NCBI RefSeq assembly: GCF_022682305.1
Contig: NZ_CP093528.1
Location: 2,245,501 to 2,309,500 of the forward strand
From: Shinella zoogloeoides
Lineage (GTDB): Bacteria > Pseudomonadota > Alphaproteobacteria > Rhizobiales > Rhizobiaceae
Length of the DNA stretch: 64,000 nucleotides
Direction: 5' to 3'
This document shows positions 15,440 through 25,382 of this stretch, in pieces (the first letter of the stretch is position 1; each line of letters opens with the position of its first letter). A model generated the notes under the pieces. That model searched no databases. It worked only from the letters and a program-made list of their open reading frames with translations, and had not been told where the DNA came from. A program made the position numbers and the translations under genes.

Positions 15440-18400
15440 TTAGTTCACGCCCGGAAGCGCATCGAAGTTCAAGCCCTCACCGCCACCGACGGGCGGCAGT
15501 TCGCCGCCACGCTCGACGCCTTCCTCCGGCAAGACCGGCAGGCGGCGGCGCTTCGCCTCGTCCTCCGCCTTGCGCGCTTCCTCCGCGGCCCGCTGCTCGG
15601 CAAGCCGGCGCGCTTCCTCTTGCGCCTCCAGCAAGCGGCGGGCATCGTCCGCCGCCTTGCGCTTGGCGCGCTCGGCCTCTTCGGCAGCACGCTGCGTCTC
15701 GAAGCGCTCCTGCGCTTCCGCGCGGCGCTGCGCCTCTTCCTCCGCCCGCAGGCGTTCGGCCTCGGCCTGTGCGGCACGAGCCTCCACCCGCGACCGGTAC
15801 AGCGCCGCCTCCCGCCGCAGGCGCTGCTTCTCCAGCACATTCGCCTGCAACGTCTCCACGCGCCGGCGCTCCGCCTCGAAGCGACGCAGCGAGAGGAAAT
15901 TGGCAAGCGGCTGCACGTCGAAGTCCACGCCGGGCGCTTCGACGAGGCCGCGATAGGCGAGCGCCACTTCCGGCTCCGCGCCGGCCAGAGCGTCCTCGCC
16001 GGCCTTGTAGGTCACGGAAAGCCGTCCCGCCATGGCATCGCCGGCAAGATCGATATCCGCATCGCCGGAGAACGCCGCACGCGCATCCTCCGCCGTCGCG
16101 CTTTGCACACGCAGCCTGCCGCCGGAGAGCGCAAAGGGAATGCGCACCGCACCAAGCGCCGCCTCGCCCCGCAAGATGGCATCGGCGGCAAAACCCGCGA
16201 CACGCTCCGGCGTGATATCGCCCTCGATCCGGTCCGCCTCCGCCAGCAGCGCGGGCAGCGCGCCGGTATCAACGCCACGGATGGTAAAGTCGGCGGCCTT
16301 GATCTCGCCCGAGCCACTTGCCCCCTCGACCATGCCGCGCACGCTCTTGCCGGAGGCATCGACGGCGAGCGTCACATCCGCCTTGCCGCCCGCGACCGCG
16401 CCATCGGCACCCGACCAGACCAGTTTGGACAGATCGGCCCCGGCAAGCGTGGCGCGCGCCTCGAACAGGCCGTTTTCATCCGCGTTGGCCAGCTTGATGC
16501 GGCCCGAAAGCCGACCGCCCAGCCAGTCGCCGGCCATGTCGGTCAGCGCCAGCTCTCCGCCCTTCCAGCCGAGCTTGCCTTTGAAACCTTCCACCGAACC
16601 GTAAAGGCCGGGCCAGAACAAACCGGCCTCCAGCGCGACGGAGACATCCGCCGTCTCCAGAACCGGCCGAGCCAGCGGAGCCGCGCTCAGCCCGCCCTCG
16701 GCAATATCCGTCACCGGTCCGGCCACCGCCTCCGCCAGGAAGGCGAAATCGACGGTATCGAAGCGGAGAGCACCCGTGCCCTTGAGCATCCCGGCCGTGC
16801 GGTCCAGCGTCAGCTTGCCGGAAAAGGCGTTGCGGTCGGCCTTCCCCGCAATATCCGTAATCGCAATGCTGTCCGCACCCGTCGCCAACGATGCCTGCAA
16901 GGTCAGCGGCAGACCGGCGCCGGACTGCGGCAAGGCGATACCGTTCATCATCAGGTAAGGCTCGATATCGTCGCTTTGGACGGCAAGCGCCAGCGCGCCA
17001 TTCAGGAAGCCCTCCGCCGCGAGCACCGCCGTGCCTTCGGCGGAAATCGCCGTGTTTCCGGCCTTGAAGGCGGCCGAGACCGTCGCGGCGCCGTGCGGCG
17101 GCTGTGCCACATGGAAGGTGACGCTACTATCCGGATCGGCATCGAAGGGTAGCGGATCGAGACCGACCTGTCCCGCGAGCACCACGGACTGCGGATTGAA
17201 GAGGCTGCCCGTCAATTCGAAGCCACGCCCCGCGAGAAGATCGGCGAATGTCGCGGCCGACAGGCTCATCTCGACGCGCCCGTCATTGACCGGCCCCTTG
17301 AGCGTGAAGCCCGCCTCCTCGCCCGAGACCGCGGCATGAAGCAGAAGGTCCGCATTGTCGTAGTAGCCGGCACTGGCGACGAAGCGGGATAGCAGCGGAT
17401 GGGCGGGCAGATGCCGCGCCAGCAGCGCCGCCAACGGCCCCATCGCCTCGGTCTTCAAGGTGACATCCAGCCCGGCGCTCGGCTCGGCCAGCGAGCCGCC
17501 GAGCGTGCCGCGTGCCGAAAGCGCCGCGCCCGCCAGCGAAGCCACGTCGAGGCGATCGACGGTCACGAGGCCGTCCTTCGCGGAGAGCACCGCCTTCACG
17601 CCCTGCGCGCTTTCACCGAAGGCAAGGAGACTGTCCGCCTCCAGGTCGAGCGCGATGGAATGGCCGAGCACGGTGGAGAGCGAGGCATCGCCCGCCACGA
17701 GCCCGACAAGGGCCTGCAGGGATTCCAGTTCCACGGCGTTGCCGCTGAGCTTCATCGACAGCGTAGGGGCGGCATCCGCGCGGGATTCGCGCTCCAGCCG
17801 GCCGGTCAGCGAGGCCCCGCCGACAGCGATTTCGAGGTTTTCGAAGCGCTGCAGCGCATCGGTGAGGTTCACCTTCGCCGAAAAGCCGGCGGTCTTCAGC
17901 TTGCGGATTTCCGGGTCCACCGAGCCGGCGAGCCAGGCCGCAAGGCCGGAGGGCTGGTTGGAGGCGATGAGCAGGTCGCCGGCAAAGGCGCGCTCGCCGC
18001 GCAGGGTCAGCCGTCCCTTGGCCTCCAGCGCCGTGCGGCCCGGCAGCAGCGCATCCGCCCGCTCGATCCGCCAGCCGTCGCCGTCCGGCTTCACATCCAG
18101 CCGGATCTCGCGCACCGTCGTGTCGCCGACCACCACGGCCGGCAGGAAGAGGCTGGCGCGGCCCGGCACCTGCGGGATCGGGATATCCGCGGCGATCGTG
18201 AGCAGCGCCTGAAGCCGCTGGCGGGCGGAAACCTGCGGGTTGCGGCCGGTCTTGCCGGTCTCCCCGCTGTTGCCGATGCGGCTGACGTCGATCTGCTGGC
18301 CGTCGGCGATCAATAGGAACTCCGGCGCACGGCCGGTATCCAGCGTCGCCTCGCCCGTCACCACGTATGGGTCTTCATGCGGCCCGGCCTCGAGACGGTA

Positions 18401-19219
18401 TTCCGGCACACGGATGCGCTCGTTGGAAAGCTCGAACTTGCCGGCAACGCGGATCGGATCGGCCGTCCCCTCGCCCTCCGGGCGCGGCTTTTCGGAGATG
18501 GTGAAGTCACCGTGATACTGCGGACGGAAATCCACCACCTTGAGCGCACCATCGAGGTCGGCGGTGAAGGACAGCCTATCGGGTACGATGCGGGCGCGCA
18601 TGGAAAGCGCGCCATTCTCCACCTGCCCGCTCGAAAGCTGGAAAGCACCGCTTTCCCCATCCAGCGCCGCGCGCCCGTCGATCCGCCACGGCCCACCGAG
18701 CGACTTTGCCGAAACCTGAGCATCAAGGCCCGTGACATGGCGCGTGCGGCCGGTCTGCTCGTCGACAAATTCGATTTCGCCGCCGGTGATCGACACGTTC
18801 TCGAGAATGACCGTCTTGGCAGGAATGGCGGATTTCCGCCCGCGCGCCCAGTCCAGCGTGCCGTCCTCGAAAAGCTTGATGCGCGCCTTCGGCTCCTCAA
18901 TGCGCATGTCGAAGATCAGCGCCTCGCCGGAAAGGAAGGGCGCAAGCTCGGCATCCATGGAGAAGCGCGCTACCTCGACCAGCGGCTTGCCGTCCTCCGG
19001 CGCGCCGACACGCACATCGTTCAGCGTCACGGAGGGAAACGGGATCAGCCGGGCATCGACGCTGCCATGCACGGTGACGGGGCGACCCATGATACGGCTC
19101 GCTTCGCGCTCGAAATCCTGCCGGAAGCTCGTCCAGTCGATGAAGAGCGGAGCGAGCAGCGCCGCAAACAGCGCCACGACCACCATGCCGCCGACAATAA
19201 GCCCGATCCTAGAAAGCAC
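15440..19219 (-). CDS. AsmA family protein, 1259 aa
   Basis: AsmA-like proteins are inner-membrane anchored, extend through the periplasm and are linked to outer-membrane lipid homeostasis. An N-terminal membrane anchor (GLIVGGMVVVALFAALLAPL) is followed by the typical AsmA start (FIDWTSFRQDFEREASRIMG, then RPVTVHGSVDARLIPFPSVT), then more than 1000 residues of repetitive beta-rich sequence. The last 140 residues are unusual: a long Ala/Glu/Arg-rich, coiled-coil-prone stretch (AEAERLRAEEEAQRRAEAQE) and a Pro/Gly tail ending FDALPGVN. The TAA stop abuts the IS630 element. Confidence 0.9.
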   Translation of the reverse strand: MLSRIGLIVGGMVVVALFAALLAPLFIDWTSFRQDFEREASRIMGRPVTVHGSVDARLIPFPSVTLNDVRVGAPEDGKPLVEVARFSMDAELAPFLSGEALIFDMRIEEPKARIKLFEDGTLDWARGRKSAIPAKTVILENVSITGGEIEFVDEQTGRTRHVTGLDAQVSAKSLGGPWRIDGRAALDGESGAFQLSSGQVENGALSMRARIVPDRLSFTADLDGALKVVDFRPQYHGDFTISEKPRPEGEGTADPIRVAGKFELSNERIRVPEYRLEAGPHEDPYVVTGEATLDTGRAPEFLLIADGQQIDVSRIGNSGETGKTGRNPQVSARQRLQALLTIAADIPIPQVPGRASLFLPAVVVGDTTVREIRLDVKPDGDGWRIERADALLPGRTALEAKGRLTLRGERAFAGDLLIASNQPSGLAAWLAGSVDPEIRKLKTAGFSAKVNLTDALQRFENLEIAVGGASLTGRLERESRADAAPTLSMKLSGNAVELESLQALVGLVAGDASLSTVLGHSIALDLEADSLLAFGESAQGVKAVLSAKDGLVTVDRLDVASLAGAALSARGTLGGSLAEPSAGLDVTLKTEAMGPLAALLARHLPAHPLLSRFVASAGYYDNADLLLHAAVSGEEAGFTLKGPVNDGRVEMSLSAATFADLLAGRGFELTGSLFNPQSVVLAGQVGLDPLPFDADPDSSVTFHVAQPPHGAATVSAAFKAGNTAISAEGTAVLAAEGFLNGALALAVQSDDIEPYLMMNGIALPQSGAGLPLTLQASLATGADSIAITDIAGKADRNAFSGKLTLDRTAGMLKGTGALRFDTVDFAFLAEAVAGPVTDIAEGGLSAAPLARPVLETADVSVALEAGLFWPGLYGSVEGFKGKLGWKGGELALTDMAGDWLGGRLSGRIKLANADENGLFEARATLAGADLSKLVWSGADGAVAGGKADVTLAVDASGKSVRGMVEGASGSGEIKAADFTIRGVDTGALPALLAEADRIEGDITPERVAGFAADAILRGEAALGAVRIPFALSGGRLRVQSATAEDARAAFSGDADIDLAGDAMAGRLSVTYKAGEDALAGAEPEVALAYRGLVEAPGVDFDVQPLANFLSLRRFEAERRRVETLQANVLEKQRLRREAALYRSRVEARAAQAEAERLRAEEEAQRRAEAQERFETQRAAEEAERAKRKAADDARRLLEAQEEARRLAEQRAAEEARKAEDEAKRRRLPVLPEEGVERGGELPPVGGGEGLNFDALPGVN

Positions 19220-19261
19220 GCAGCATGCCTCGACTTCCGTTCAACCGCCGCAACATAGCGG

Positions 19262-20683
19262 CTATTGCGCCGCCCTGGCCGAAAAAATCTTGCCGGGGTT
19301 GAGAATGTTGTCCGGGTCGAGCGCCTGCTTGATCTGCCGCATCAGCTCGACCGAGCCGCCAAGCTCCATGGGAAGGAAGCCCTGCTTGCCCTGCCCGATG
19401 CCGTGCTCCCCGGTGCAGGTGCCGTCCATGGCGAGCGCGCGGGCATTCAGCCGGCCGACGAAGGCCTCGACGGCATCGACATGCGCCGGATCCTTGTCGT
19501 CGAAGACTAGGCTGACATGAAAATTTCCGTCACCGGCATGGCCGACGATGGGCGCCAGGAGGCCGTGCTCCTCGATGTCGCGTTCCGTTTCCGCAACGCA
19601 ATCGGCAAGCCGGGAGATCGGCACACACACATCGGTCGCGATCACCGCATATCCCGGTCGTAGCCCCTTCGCGGCCCAGTAGACATTGTGCCGTGCCTTC
19701 CAAAGCTTCGCCCGTTCCTCGGCATCTGCGGTCCATTGGAACTCACCGCCGCCATACTCCGCGGCGATCGCGCCGAACTCTTCCGATTGCAGGCGAACGC
19801 TGTCCTCGTTGCCGTGGAACTCGAGGAAGAGCGTCGGCTGCTCCGGCAGGGTCAGGCCGGAATAGGCATTGCAGGCCTTGATCTGGAGCGTATTCACAAG
19901 CTCGATACGGGCCACCGGGATGCCGAGCTGGATCGTCATGATCACGGCATCGCAGGCATCCTTCAGCGTCGGGAAGCCGCAGATGCCGCCGGCGATCACG
20001 GCGGGAATGCCCTGAAGGCGCAGGGTGACCGAGGTCAGGACGCCGAGCGTGCCTTCCGCGCCGACAAGAAGGCGCGTGAGATCGTAGCCGGCCGAGGATT
20101 TACGCGCCCGGCGCGCGGTGCGGATTTCCTCGCCGGTCGCGGTCACGGCGGTCACGGCGAGCACATTGTCCTTCATCGTGCCGTAGCGCACTGCGTTGGT
20201 TCCAGAGGCGCGGGTGGAGGCCATACCGCCGATGGAGGCGTTGGCGCCCGGATCGATGGGGAAGAAGAGGCCGGTATCGCGCAGATAGGTGTTCAGTTCC
20301 TCGCGGGTGATACCCGGCTCGACGGTGCAGTCGAGGTCCTCGGCATTCACCTCCAGAACCCGCTTCATGTTGCTGAAATCGATGGAGATGCCGCCATGGG
20401 GCGCGTTCACCTGCCCCTCCAGCGAGGAGCCGGTGCCGAAGGGCACGACCGGCACCTTCAGCTCGGCGCAGACCTTTACGACGGCCTGCACCTCCCCGGC
20501 ATTCTCGACGAAGACGACGCCGTCGGGAAGCTGGGCGGGGATATAGGTGGTCGTATGGGCATGCTGGGCGCGGATAGCCTCGCCGGTCTGGAACCGTGCA
20601 CCAAAACGCTCCGCAAGGCGCGGCAGCGCCTCGGCAATGCCCTTCTCGTTCCGCGCGCCGCTGCTGATATCCGCCAGTGCCAT
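19262..20683 (-). CDS. FAD-linked oxidase, D-lactate/D-2-hydroxyacid dehydrogenase type (GlcD/DLD-like)
   Basis: The 473-aa protein belongs to the FAD_binding_4 / FAD-oxidase_C family that oxidises D-lactate, glycolate or related D-2-hydroxyacids and passes electrons to the respiratory chain or a cytochrome. The FAD-binding part shows VPFGTGSSLEGQV, then VEPGITREELN and DPGANASIGGMASTRASG. The C-terminal part has GHAGDGNFHVS and the hallmark CTGEHGIGQGKQG. The start ATG 20683 is preceded by GAGG. It lies 42 bp from the AsmA start, on the same strand. The exact substrate cannot be read from the sequence. Confidence 0.88.
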   Translation of the reverse strand: MALADISSGARNEKGIAEALPRLAERFGARFQTGEAIRAQHAHTTTYIPAQLPDGVVFVENAGEVQAVVKVCAELKVPVVPFGTGSSLEGQVNAPHGGISIDFSNMKRVLEVNAEDLDCTVEPGITREELNTYLRDTGLFFPIDPGANASIGGMASTRASGTNAVRYGTMKDNVLAVTAVTATGEEIRTARRARKSSAGYDLTRLLVGAEGTLGVLTSVTLRLQGIPAVIAGGICGFPTLKDACDAVIMTIQLGIPVARIELVNTLQIKACNAYSGLTLPEQPTLFLEFHGNEDSVRLQSEEFGAIAAEYGGGEFQWTADAEERAKLWKARHNVYWAAKGLRPGYAVIATDVCVPISRLADCVAETERDIEEHGLLAPIVGHAGDGNFHVSLVFDDKDPAHVDAVEAFVGRLNARALAMDGTCTGEHGIGQGKQGFLPMELGGSVELMRQIKQALDPDNILNPGKIFSARAAQ

Positions 20684-20762
20684 GATGTAATCCTCAACTC
20701 TTCAAGGATTACTCAGCAAATTGGCGCAGCCCTGTCCAGCCGCAATTTCCCGCGTCCGGCGA

Positions 20763-23700
20763 TCATTCCGCCGCCTGCGGCAAGGTGATGACCTCCTCGC
20801 GCCGGCCGAGCGTGCGTGCATGCTCCAGCTCGGCGGCGAGGCGCTTTTCCTCGTCCGCATGCGGGCTGGTGAAGCGCGCGATGACCAGATAGGCGACCGG
20901 CGTCAGGTAGAGCGTGACGACCGTCGCAAGGCCGAGACCGCCGACGAGCACCCAGCCGAGCGAGATGCGCGCCTCCGCGCCCGCCCCGCTCGCCAGCACC
21001 AGCGGCACCGCGCCGACGACGGTGGCGATCATCGTCATCAGGACGGGGCGCAGGCGGATGTTCGAGGCGTTCTCGATGGCGCTGCGGATATCCTGTCCGC
21101 GGTCGCGAAGCTGGTTGGCGAATTCGACGATGAGGATGCCGTTCTTCGCCATGATGCCGACGAGCAACACGAGGCCGATCTGGCTGTAGATGTTCAGCGT
21201 CGTTCCCGTCAGGATCATCGCGAAGACCGCGCAGGCAAGGCCGAGCGGCACCGTGACCATGATGATGATCGCGCTGACGAAGCTTTCGAACTGCGCGGCC
21301 AGCACGAGGAAGATGATGGCGAGCGCAAAGCCGAAGGTGACGATGAGGCCGCTCGAATTCTCCTGAAGCGTCGCCGCCTCGGCCATCGGCATCAGGCGCG
21401 ATCCCTCGGGCAGCAGCGGCTCGGCCATCTCCTGCACCATCTGAAGCGCATCGCCGAGCGCAAGGCCGTCTTTCAGGCCGGCCGACAGCGAGACGGCGCG
21501 AAGCTGCTGCTCACGCGAAAGCTGCGGCGCGACGGCCTTCTCCTCCAGCGTCGCGATGGAGGACATCGGCACGATCTTGCCGTCGCCGGTCTTCAGGAAG
21601 ATGTTCTCCAGGTCCATCGGGTCGTTGATCGGCGTCGTGGTGGAGGAGAGCTTGACCGGATAGGACTGCCCCTCGACATAGACGTCGACGACGCTCGTGC
21701 CCTCCAGCATCGCCTGCAGGGCGGCCGAAAGGCCGGTAATGTCGATGCCGAGGTCGGCGGCGCGCTCGCGGTCGACCGTCACGGAAAGCTGCGCCTGGTT
21801 GGCCTCGTAGTTGAGGCGCACGTTCTGGAAGCGGCCGCTGTCCTCGATCTTGCGCACCAGCTCCGCCGCCGCGTTGCCGAGCTTCGTATAGTCGTTGCCG
21901 ACCAGCGCGACCTGCAGGCCGTTGCCCGCCCCGCGAATGCCGAGACTGTTCGGCTGGATGACGAAGGTGCGCACCGAAGGCACCGTCCCGACGGCCTTGT
22001 TGATGTCCTGCACGATCTGCTGCTGCGTGCGGTCGCGCTCGCCCCAGGGCGCGAGCGTCAGCACCATGAAGCCGCTGTTCGTGGAGCCGCCCTGCCCGGA
22101 AATCGAGAAGATATTGACGATCTCGCCGCTGTCGTAGAGCGGGCGAAGCTGGTTCTCGATCAGCTTCATCTGGTCCTGCGCATAGTCGAGCGACACGCCC
22201 TGCGGCGCATTCACGCGCAGCATCACCATGGAGCGGTCCTCGCTCGGCGTGAGCTCCGACTTGATGGTGAAGAAGGATGTCGCGCCCGCCGCCGTGAAAA
22301 GCAGCGCCACGATGAAGACGATGAGCGGCGCGCCGAGGCAAGCGCTGAGCGTCCTGCGGTAGAAACGCGAGGCCGCGCCGCCGATGCGCGAAAGCACGCC
22401 GTCATGCTCGTGCTTCACCTCTTTCGTCAGGAGGCGCGAGGCCAGCATCGGGCAGAGCGTCAGCGCCACGAAGGACGAGAGGAGCACAGCGAAGGCCAGA
22501 ACGAAGCCGAATTCACGGAACAGCCGACCCGCCTGCCCCGGCAGGAAGGAGAGCGGCACGAACACGGCGGCGAGTGTCGCCGTGGTCGCGATGACGGCGA
22601 AGAATACTTCGAGCGTGCCGTGAATGGCCGCGGCACGCGGCTGCAATCCTTCGGCGCGCCGGCGCACGATGTTCTCCAGCACTACGATGGCGTCGTCCAC
22701 CACGAGACCCGTCGCCAGCACGATGGCGAGCAGCGTGAGGATATTGACGGAGAAGCCGGCCATGTAGATGGCCGCGATGGTGCCGACAAGCGCGATGGGC
22801 ATGCTGATCGTCGGGATGAGCGTGGCGCGCCAGTCGAGCAGGAAGAGATAGATGACCAGCGTCACGATCAGGACGGCGACGACGAGCGCGATCTCGACCT
22901 CATGGATGGCCCCGTCGATGAAGACGGCGTCGTTGCTGGTGATCTTGAGCTGGGTGCCTTCCGGCAGTATGGCGCCGAGGCGCGAGACCATCTCCTTCAC
23001 GCCCTCGGCAATGTCGAGCGTGTTGGACTGCGCCTGCCGGATGATACCGAGGCCGATGCCCTGCCGGCCGTTCGAGCGTAGCGCCGTCGAGCCTTCGTCC
23101 GGCCCCAGCGTCACCATGGCGATGTCGCCGAGGCGCACGCGGTTCTTGAGAATGAGGTTCTCGAAATCGGCGGGCGTGGCAAGGTCCGCGGTCGCGCGCA
23201 CGGTAATGTCCTGGCTCTGGCTCTTCAACGAGCCGGCCGGCACGTCGAAGGCGGCGGTCGCCAGCGCATTGCGCAGATCCGCGACCGTCAGCCCGCGCGC
23301 GGCGAGCTTGGCCTGATCGACGTCCACGCGGAAAATCTTCTCCTGGTCGCCGTAGACGACGACATCGGCGACGCCCTCGACGGAGGCGAGGCGGTCGGTG
23401 ATCTCGTTTTCGGCCAGCAGCGTCAGGTCTTCGAGGGATTGCGTGTCGGAGGTCAGCGCCAGCCGCATGATCGGCTGGCTGTCGGCGTCCGCCTTCACCA
23501 CGCGCGGCTCGTCCGCCCCGTCGGGCAGCCGGTTCGCCACGCGGCCGAGCGCGTCGCGCACGTCGTTGGCCGCCTGATTGACGTCCGTTGTATCGGAGAA
23601 TTGCAGCGTGACGCGGCTGCGGCCGAAGGACGAGACCGAGGAAATGTCCTTGATGCCCTGGACGCGCGACACGGCGCCTTCCACGACGTCGGTCAGCTCA

Positions 23701-23924
23701 CGGTCGACCGTCTCCGGCGACGCGCCGTCGAAATCCGTCGATACGCTGATGACCGGCTGGTCGACGGAAGGCAGCTCGCGGATTTCCACGCCGTTGAAGG
23801 CTGCAAGGCCGGCGACGACGATCAGCGTGTTCAAGACGAGGGCGAAGATCGGCCGGCGAATGAAGAGCGCGGTGAAGCCGGCCTTGCCGCTATCGTTCAG
23901 CCCGCTTGCCTCCCCCGACATCAC
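20763..23924 (-). CDS. RND efflux permease (HAE1/AcrB superfamily)
   Basis: This 1053-aa inner-membrane pump subunit is proton-driven and exports drugs or other compounds. The N-terminus (FTALFIRRPIFALVLNTLIV) is the usual first helix, and the family motifs are present: GLVVDDAIVVLENI with two adjacent Asp in helix 4, and FLPGQAGRLFREFGF. Two blocks of about six helices flank large periplasmic loops. Its ATG overlaps the stop of the upstream adaptor gene by 4 bp (23921-23924), so the two form a transcriptional and translational unit. No outer-membrane channel or regulator gene is next to it. Confidence 0.93.
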   Translation of the reverse strand: MMSGEASGLNDSGKAGFTALFIRRPIFALVLNTLIVVAGLAAFNGVEIRELPSVDQPVISVSTDFDGASPETVDRELTDVVEGAVSRVQGIKDISSVSSFGRSRVTLQFSDTTDVNQAANDVRDALGRVANRLPDGADEPRVVKADADSQPIMRLALTSDTQSLEDLTLLAENEITDRLASVEGVADVVVYGDQEKIFRVDVDQAKLAARGLTVADLRNALATAAFDVPAGSLKSQSQDITVRATADLATPADFENLILKNRVRLGDIAMVTLGPDEGSTALRSNGRQGIGLGIIRQAQSNTLDIAEGVKEMVSRLGAILPEGTQLKITSNDAVFIDGAIHEVEIALVVAVLIVTLVIYLFLLDWRATLIPTISMPIALVGTIAAIYMAGFSVNILTLLAIVLATGLVVDDAIVVLENIVRRRAEGLQPRAAAIHGTLEVFFAVIATTATLAAVFVPLSFLPGQAGRLFREFGFVLAFAVLLSSFVALTLCPMLASRLLTKEVKHEHDGVLSRIGGAASRFYRRTLSACLGAPLIVFIVALLFTAAGATSFFTIKSELTPSEDRSMVMLRVNAPQGVSLDYAQDQMKLIENQLRPLYDSGEIVNIFSISGQGGSTNSGFMVLTLAPWGERDRTQQQIVQDINKAVGTVPSVRTFVIQPNSLGIRGAGNGLQVALVGNDYTKLGNAAAELVRKIEDSGRFQNVRLNYEANQAQLSVTVDRERAADLGIDITGLSAALQAMLEGTSVVDVYVEGQSYPVKLSSTTTPINDPMDLENIFLKTGDGKIVPMSSIATLEEKAVAPQLSREQQLRAVSLSAGLKDGLALGDALQMVQEMAEPLLPEGSRLMPMAEAATLQENSSGLIVTFGFALAIIFLVLAAQFESFVSAIIIMVTVPLGLACAVFAMILTGTTLNIYSQIGLVLLVGIMAKNGILIVEFANQLRDRGQDIRSAIENASNIRLRPVLMTMIATVVGAVPLVLASGAGAEARISLGWVLVGGLGLATVVTLYLTPVAYLVIARFTSPHADEEKRLAAELEHARTLGRREEVITLPQAAE

Positions 23925-25084
23925 GTACCCTCCGTCGTGGCGGGCGCCTGCTGTTCGGCCGTGCGGACCGAGCCGCCCGGGCGAAGCGTCTGCAGGCCTT
24001 CCGTGACGACCTGGTCACCCTCGGCCAGGTCCGCCCGCACCAGCACCTTGTCGGGATTGCGCTGGACAATGTGGATCGGCACACGCTCGACCTTCTCGCC
24101 CTTCACGCGCCAGATATAGGAACCGTCGGCGCTCCACTGGACGGCGAGCGGATCGACGCTTGGATAAAGATCGCCCGCAAAGCGCATCGTCACCTGGAAC
24201 GACATGCCGGCGCGCAGCAGGTCATCGGGGTTTTCGATGCGGGCGCGCACGCGCAGGGTCCGGCTTTCCTGGTCGATGCGGTTGTCGACCGCCTGCACCG
24301 TGCCCGTGAAGGTCTCGCCCGGCCGCGCCACCGCCGTCGCCGTCACTTCTCCGCCGACGCGAACGCTGGTCGCAAAACGCTCCGGCACCCAGTAGTCGAC
24401 GAGGATTTCCGAACGGTCATCGATGCGGGCGATCGCCGAGGCGGTCGTGACATAGTCGCCGGGATTGACCGAGATGATGCCGACCACGCCGCCATAGGGC
24501 GCGGTGATGTCGCGGCGGCTCAGTGTCAGCTCGGCATTGCGCAGCGCCAGTTCGGCGGCCTTCAGCGCGGTCTGGGCATCCTGCAGTTCGGCAACGCTCA
24601 CCGAGGCGCGCAGGTTCTCGACGCGCTTCAGCTTCTGCTGCGCGCTTTCAAGGGCGACGCGCGCCTGATCGGCGGCGATCTTCTGCTCGTCGTTGTCGAG
24701 CCGGGCGATCACCTGCCCCTGTTTCACCCGATCACCGGATTCGACGAGGACTTCTGTCAGGTTGCCGGTGGCATAGGGCGTCACCGTCACCGTGCGGATC
24801 GCCTCGCCGTCGCCGATCGCGTTCAGCCGGTCGTTAACGGTGGCAATGGTGACCGGCCTGGTCGCGACCAACGCCGGCCCGCCGCCGAAACCGCCGCGAT
24901 GCCCGCCGCTTCCTTTGTCGCCCTCGGCCTTGCCTTCACCGGCCGGCGCAATCGCGGAAACGAGCGGGCCGGGCAGGCCCGCGGCCTCCAGCATACCGTT
25001 TGCCCCGGGCACGAAGCGGCCCCAGAGCAAGACCCCGGCCGCGAGGACGCCAAGGCTTATGAGGAGCTGTTTCCAAACCCGCAT
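23921..25084 (-). CDS. RND efflux periplasmic adaptor (membrane fusion protein)
   Basis: The 387-aa protein links the adjacent RND pump to an outer-membrane channel. It has an N-terminal membrane anchor (KQLLISLGVLAAGVLLWG), a lipoyl/barrel-sandwich region (VTPYATGNLTEVLVESGDRV), a central helical hairpin (RVALESAQQKLKRVENLR) and beta-barrel segments (APYGGVVGIISVNPGDYV). ATG 25084 is preferred because GGAGAAAG lies just upstream and the signal anchor starts there; an upstream extension to 25168 lacks a signal. A Gly-rich loop follows the anchor. Confidence 0.9.
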   Translation of the reverse strand: MRVWKQLLISLGVLAAGVLLWGRFVPGANGMLEAAGLPGPLVSAIAPAGEGKAEGDKGSGGHRGGFGGGPALVATRPVTIATVNDRLNAIGDGEAIRTVTVTPYATGNLTEVLVESGDRVKQGQVIARLDNDEQKIAADQARVALESAQQKLKRVENLRASVSVAELQDAQTALKAAELALRNAELTLSRRDITAPYGGVVGIISVNPGDYVTTASAIARIDDRSEILVDYWVPERFATSVRVGGEVTATAVARPGETFTGTVQAVDNRIDQESRTLRVRARIENPDDLLRAGMSFQVTMRFAGDLYPSVDPLAVQWSADGSYIWRVKGEKVERVPIHIVQRNPDKVLVRADLAEGDQVVTEGLQTLRPGGSVRTAEQQAPATTEGT

Positions 25085-25382
25085 GCAATCTTTCTCCGAT
25101 GGAAGCGAACCGTCGCTTGCTGCACCGCGACATAAGGCAAGTATCCTGCTTTGGAAATGAACCGGCAATGAAAGAATACGATCATTACGGAATTGTAAGG
25201 TTGGCGGCCGGCGGCATTACCGAAATGCAGGAAAACTTGGAGAAATCTTCCCGCCCCGCCCCTCCTGCGAGCATAGGCGGGTCTGGACCCGCCTTGCGCT
25301 TGTGATAGCTTTTCCGCCGGCCGGAAGGCCGCGCCTTATTTCAGTATTCTTTCATCAACGCATTGAACGAGAGGGGAAAATC

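Noticed and set aside
15401..17152. Long plus-strand open frame opposite the AsmA gene
   Set aside because: It is the antisense shadow of a GC-rich gene: extremely rich in Arg, Ala and His, with no ribosome site and no domain. The minus-strand AsmA frame explains the region.
20721..23081. 786-codon plus-strand frame opposite the first RND pump
   Set aside because: It is likewise a composition-driven shadow of the pump gene on the other strand.
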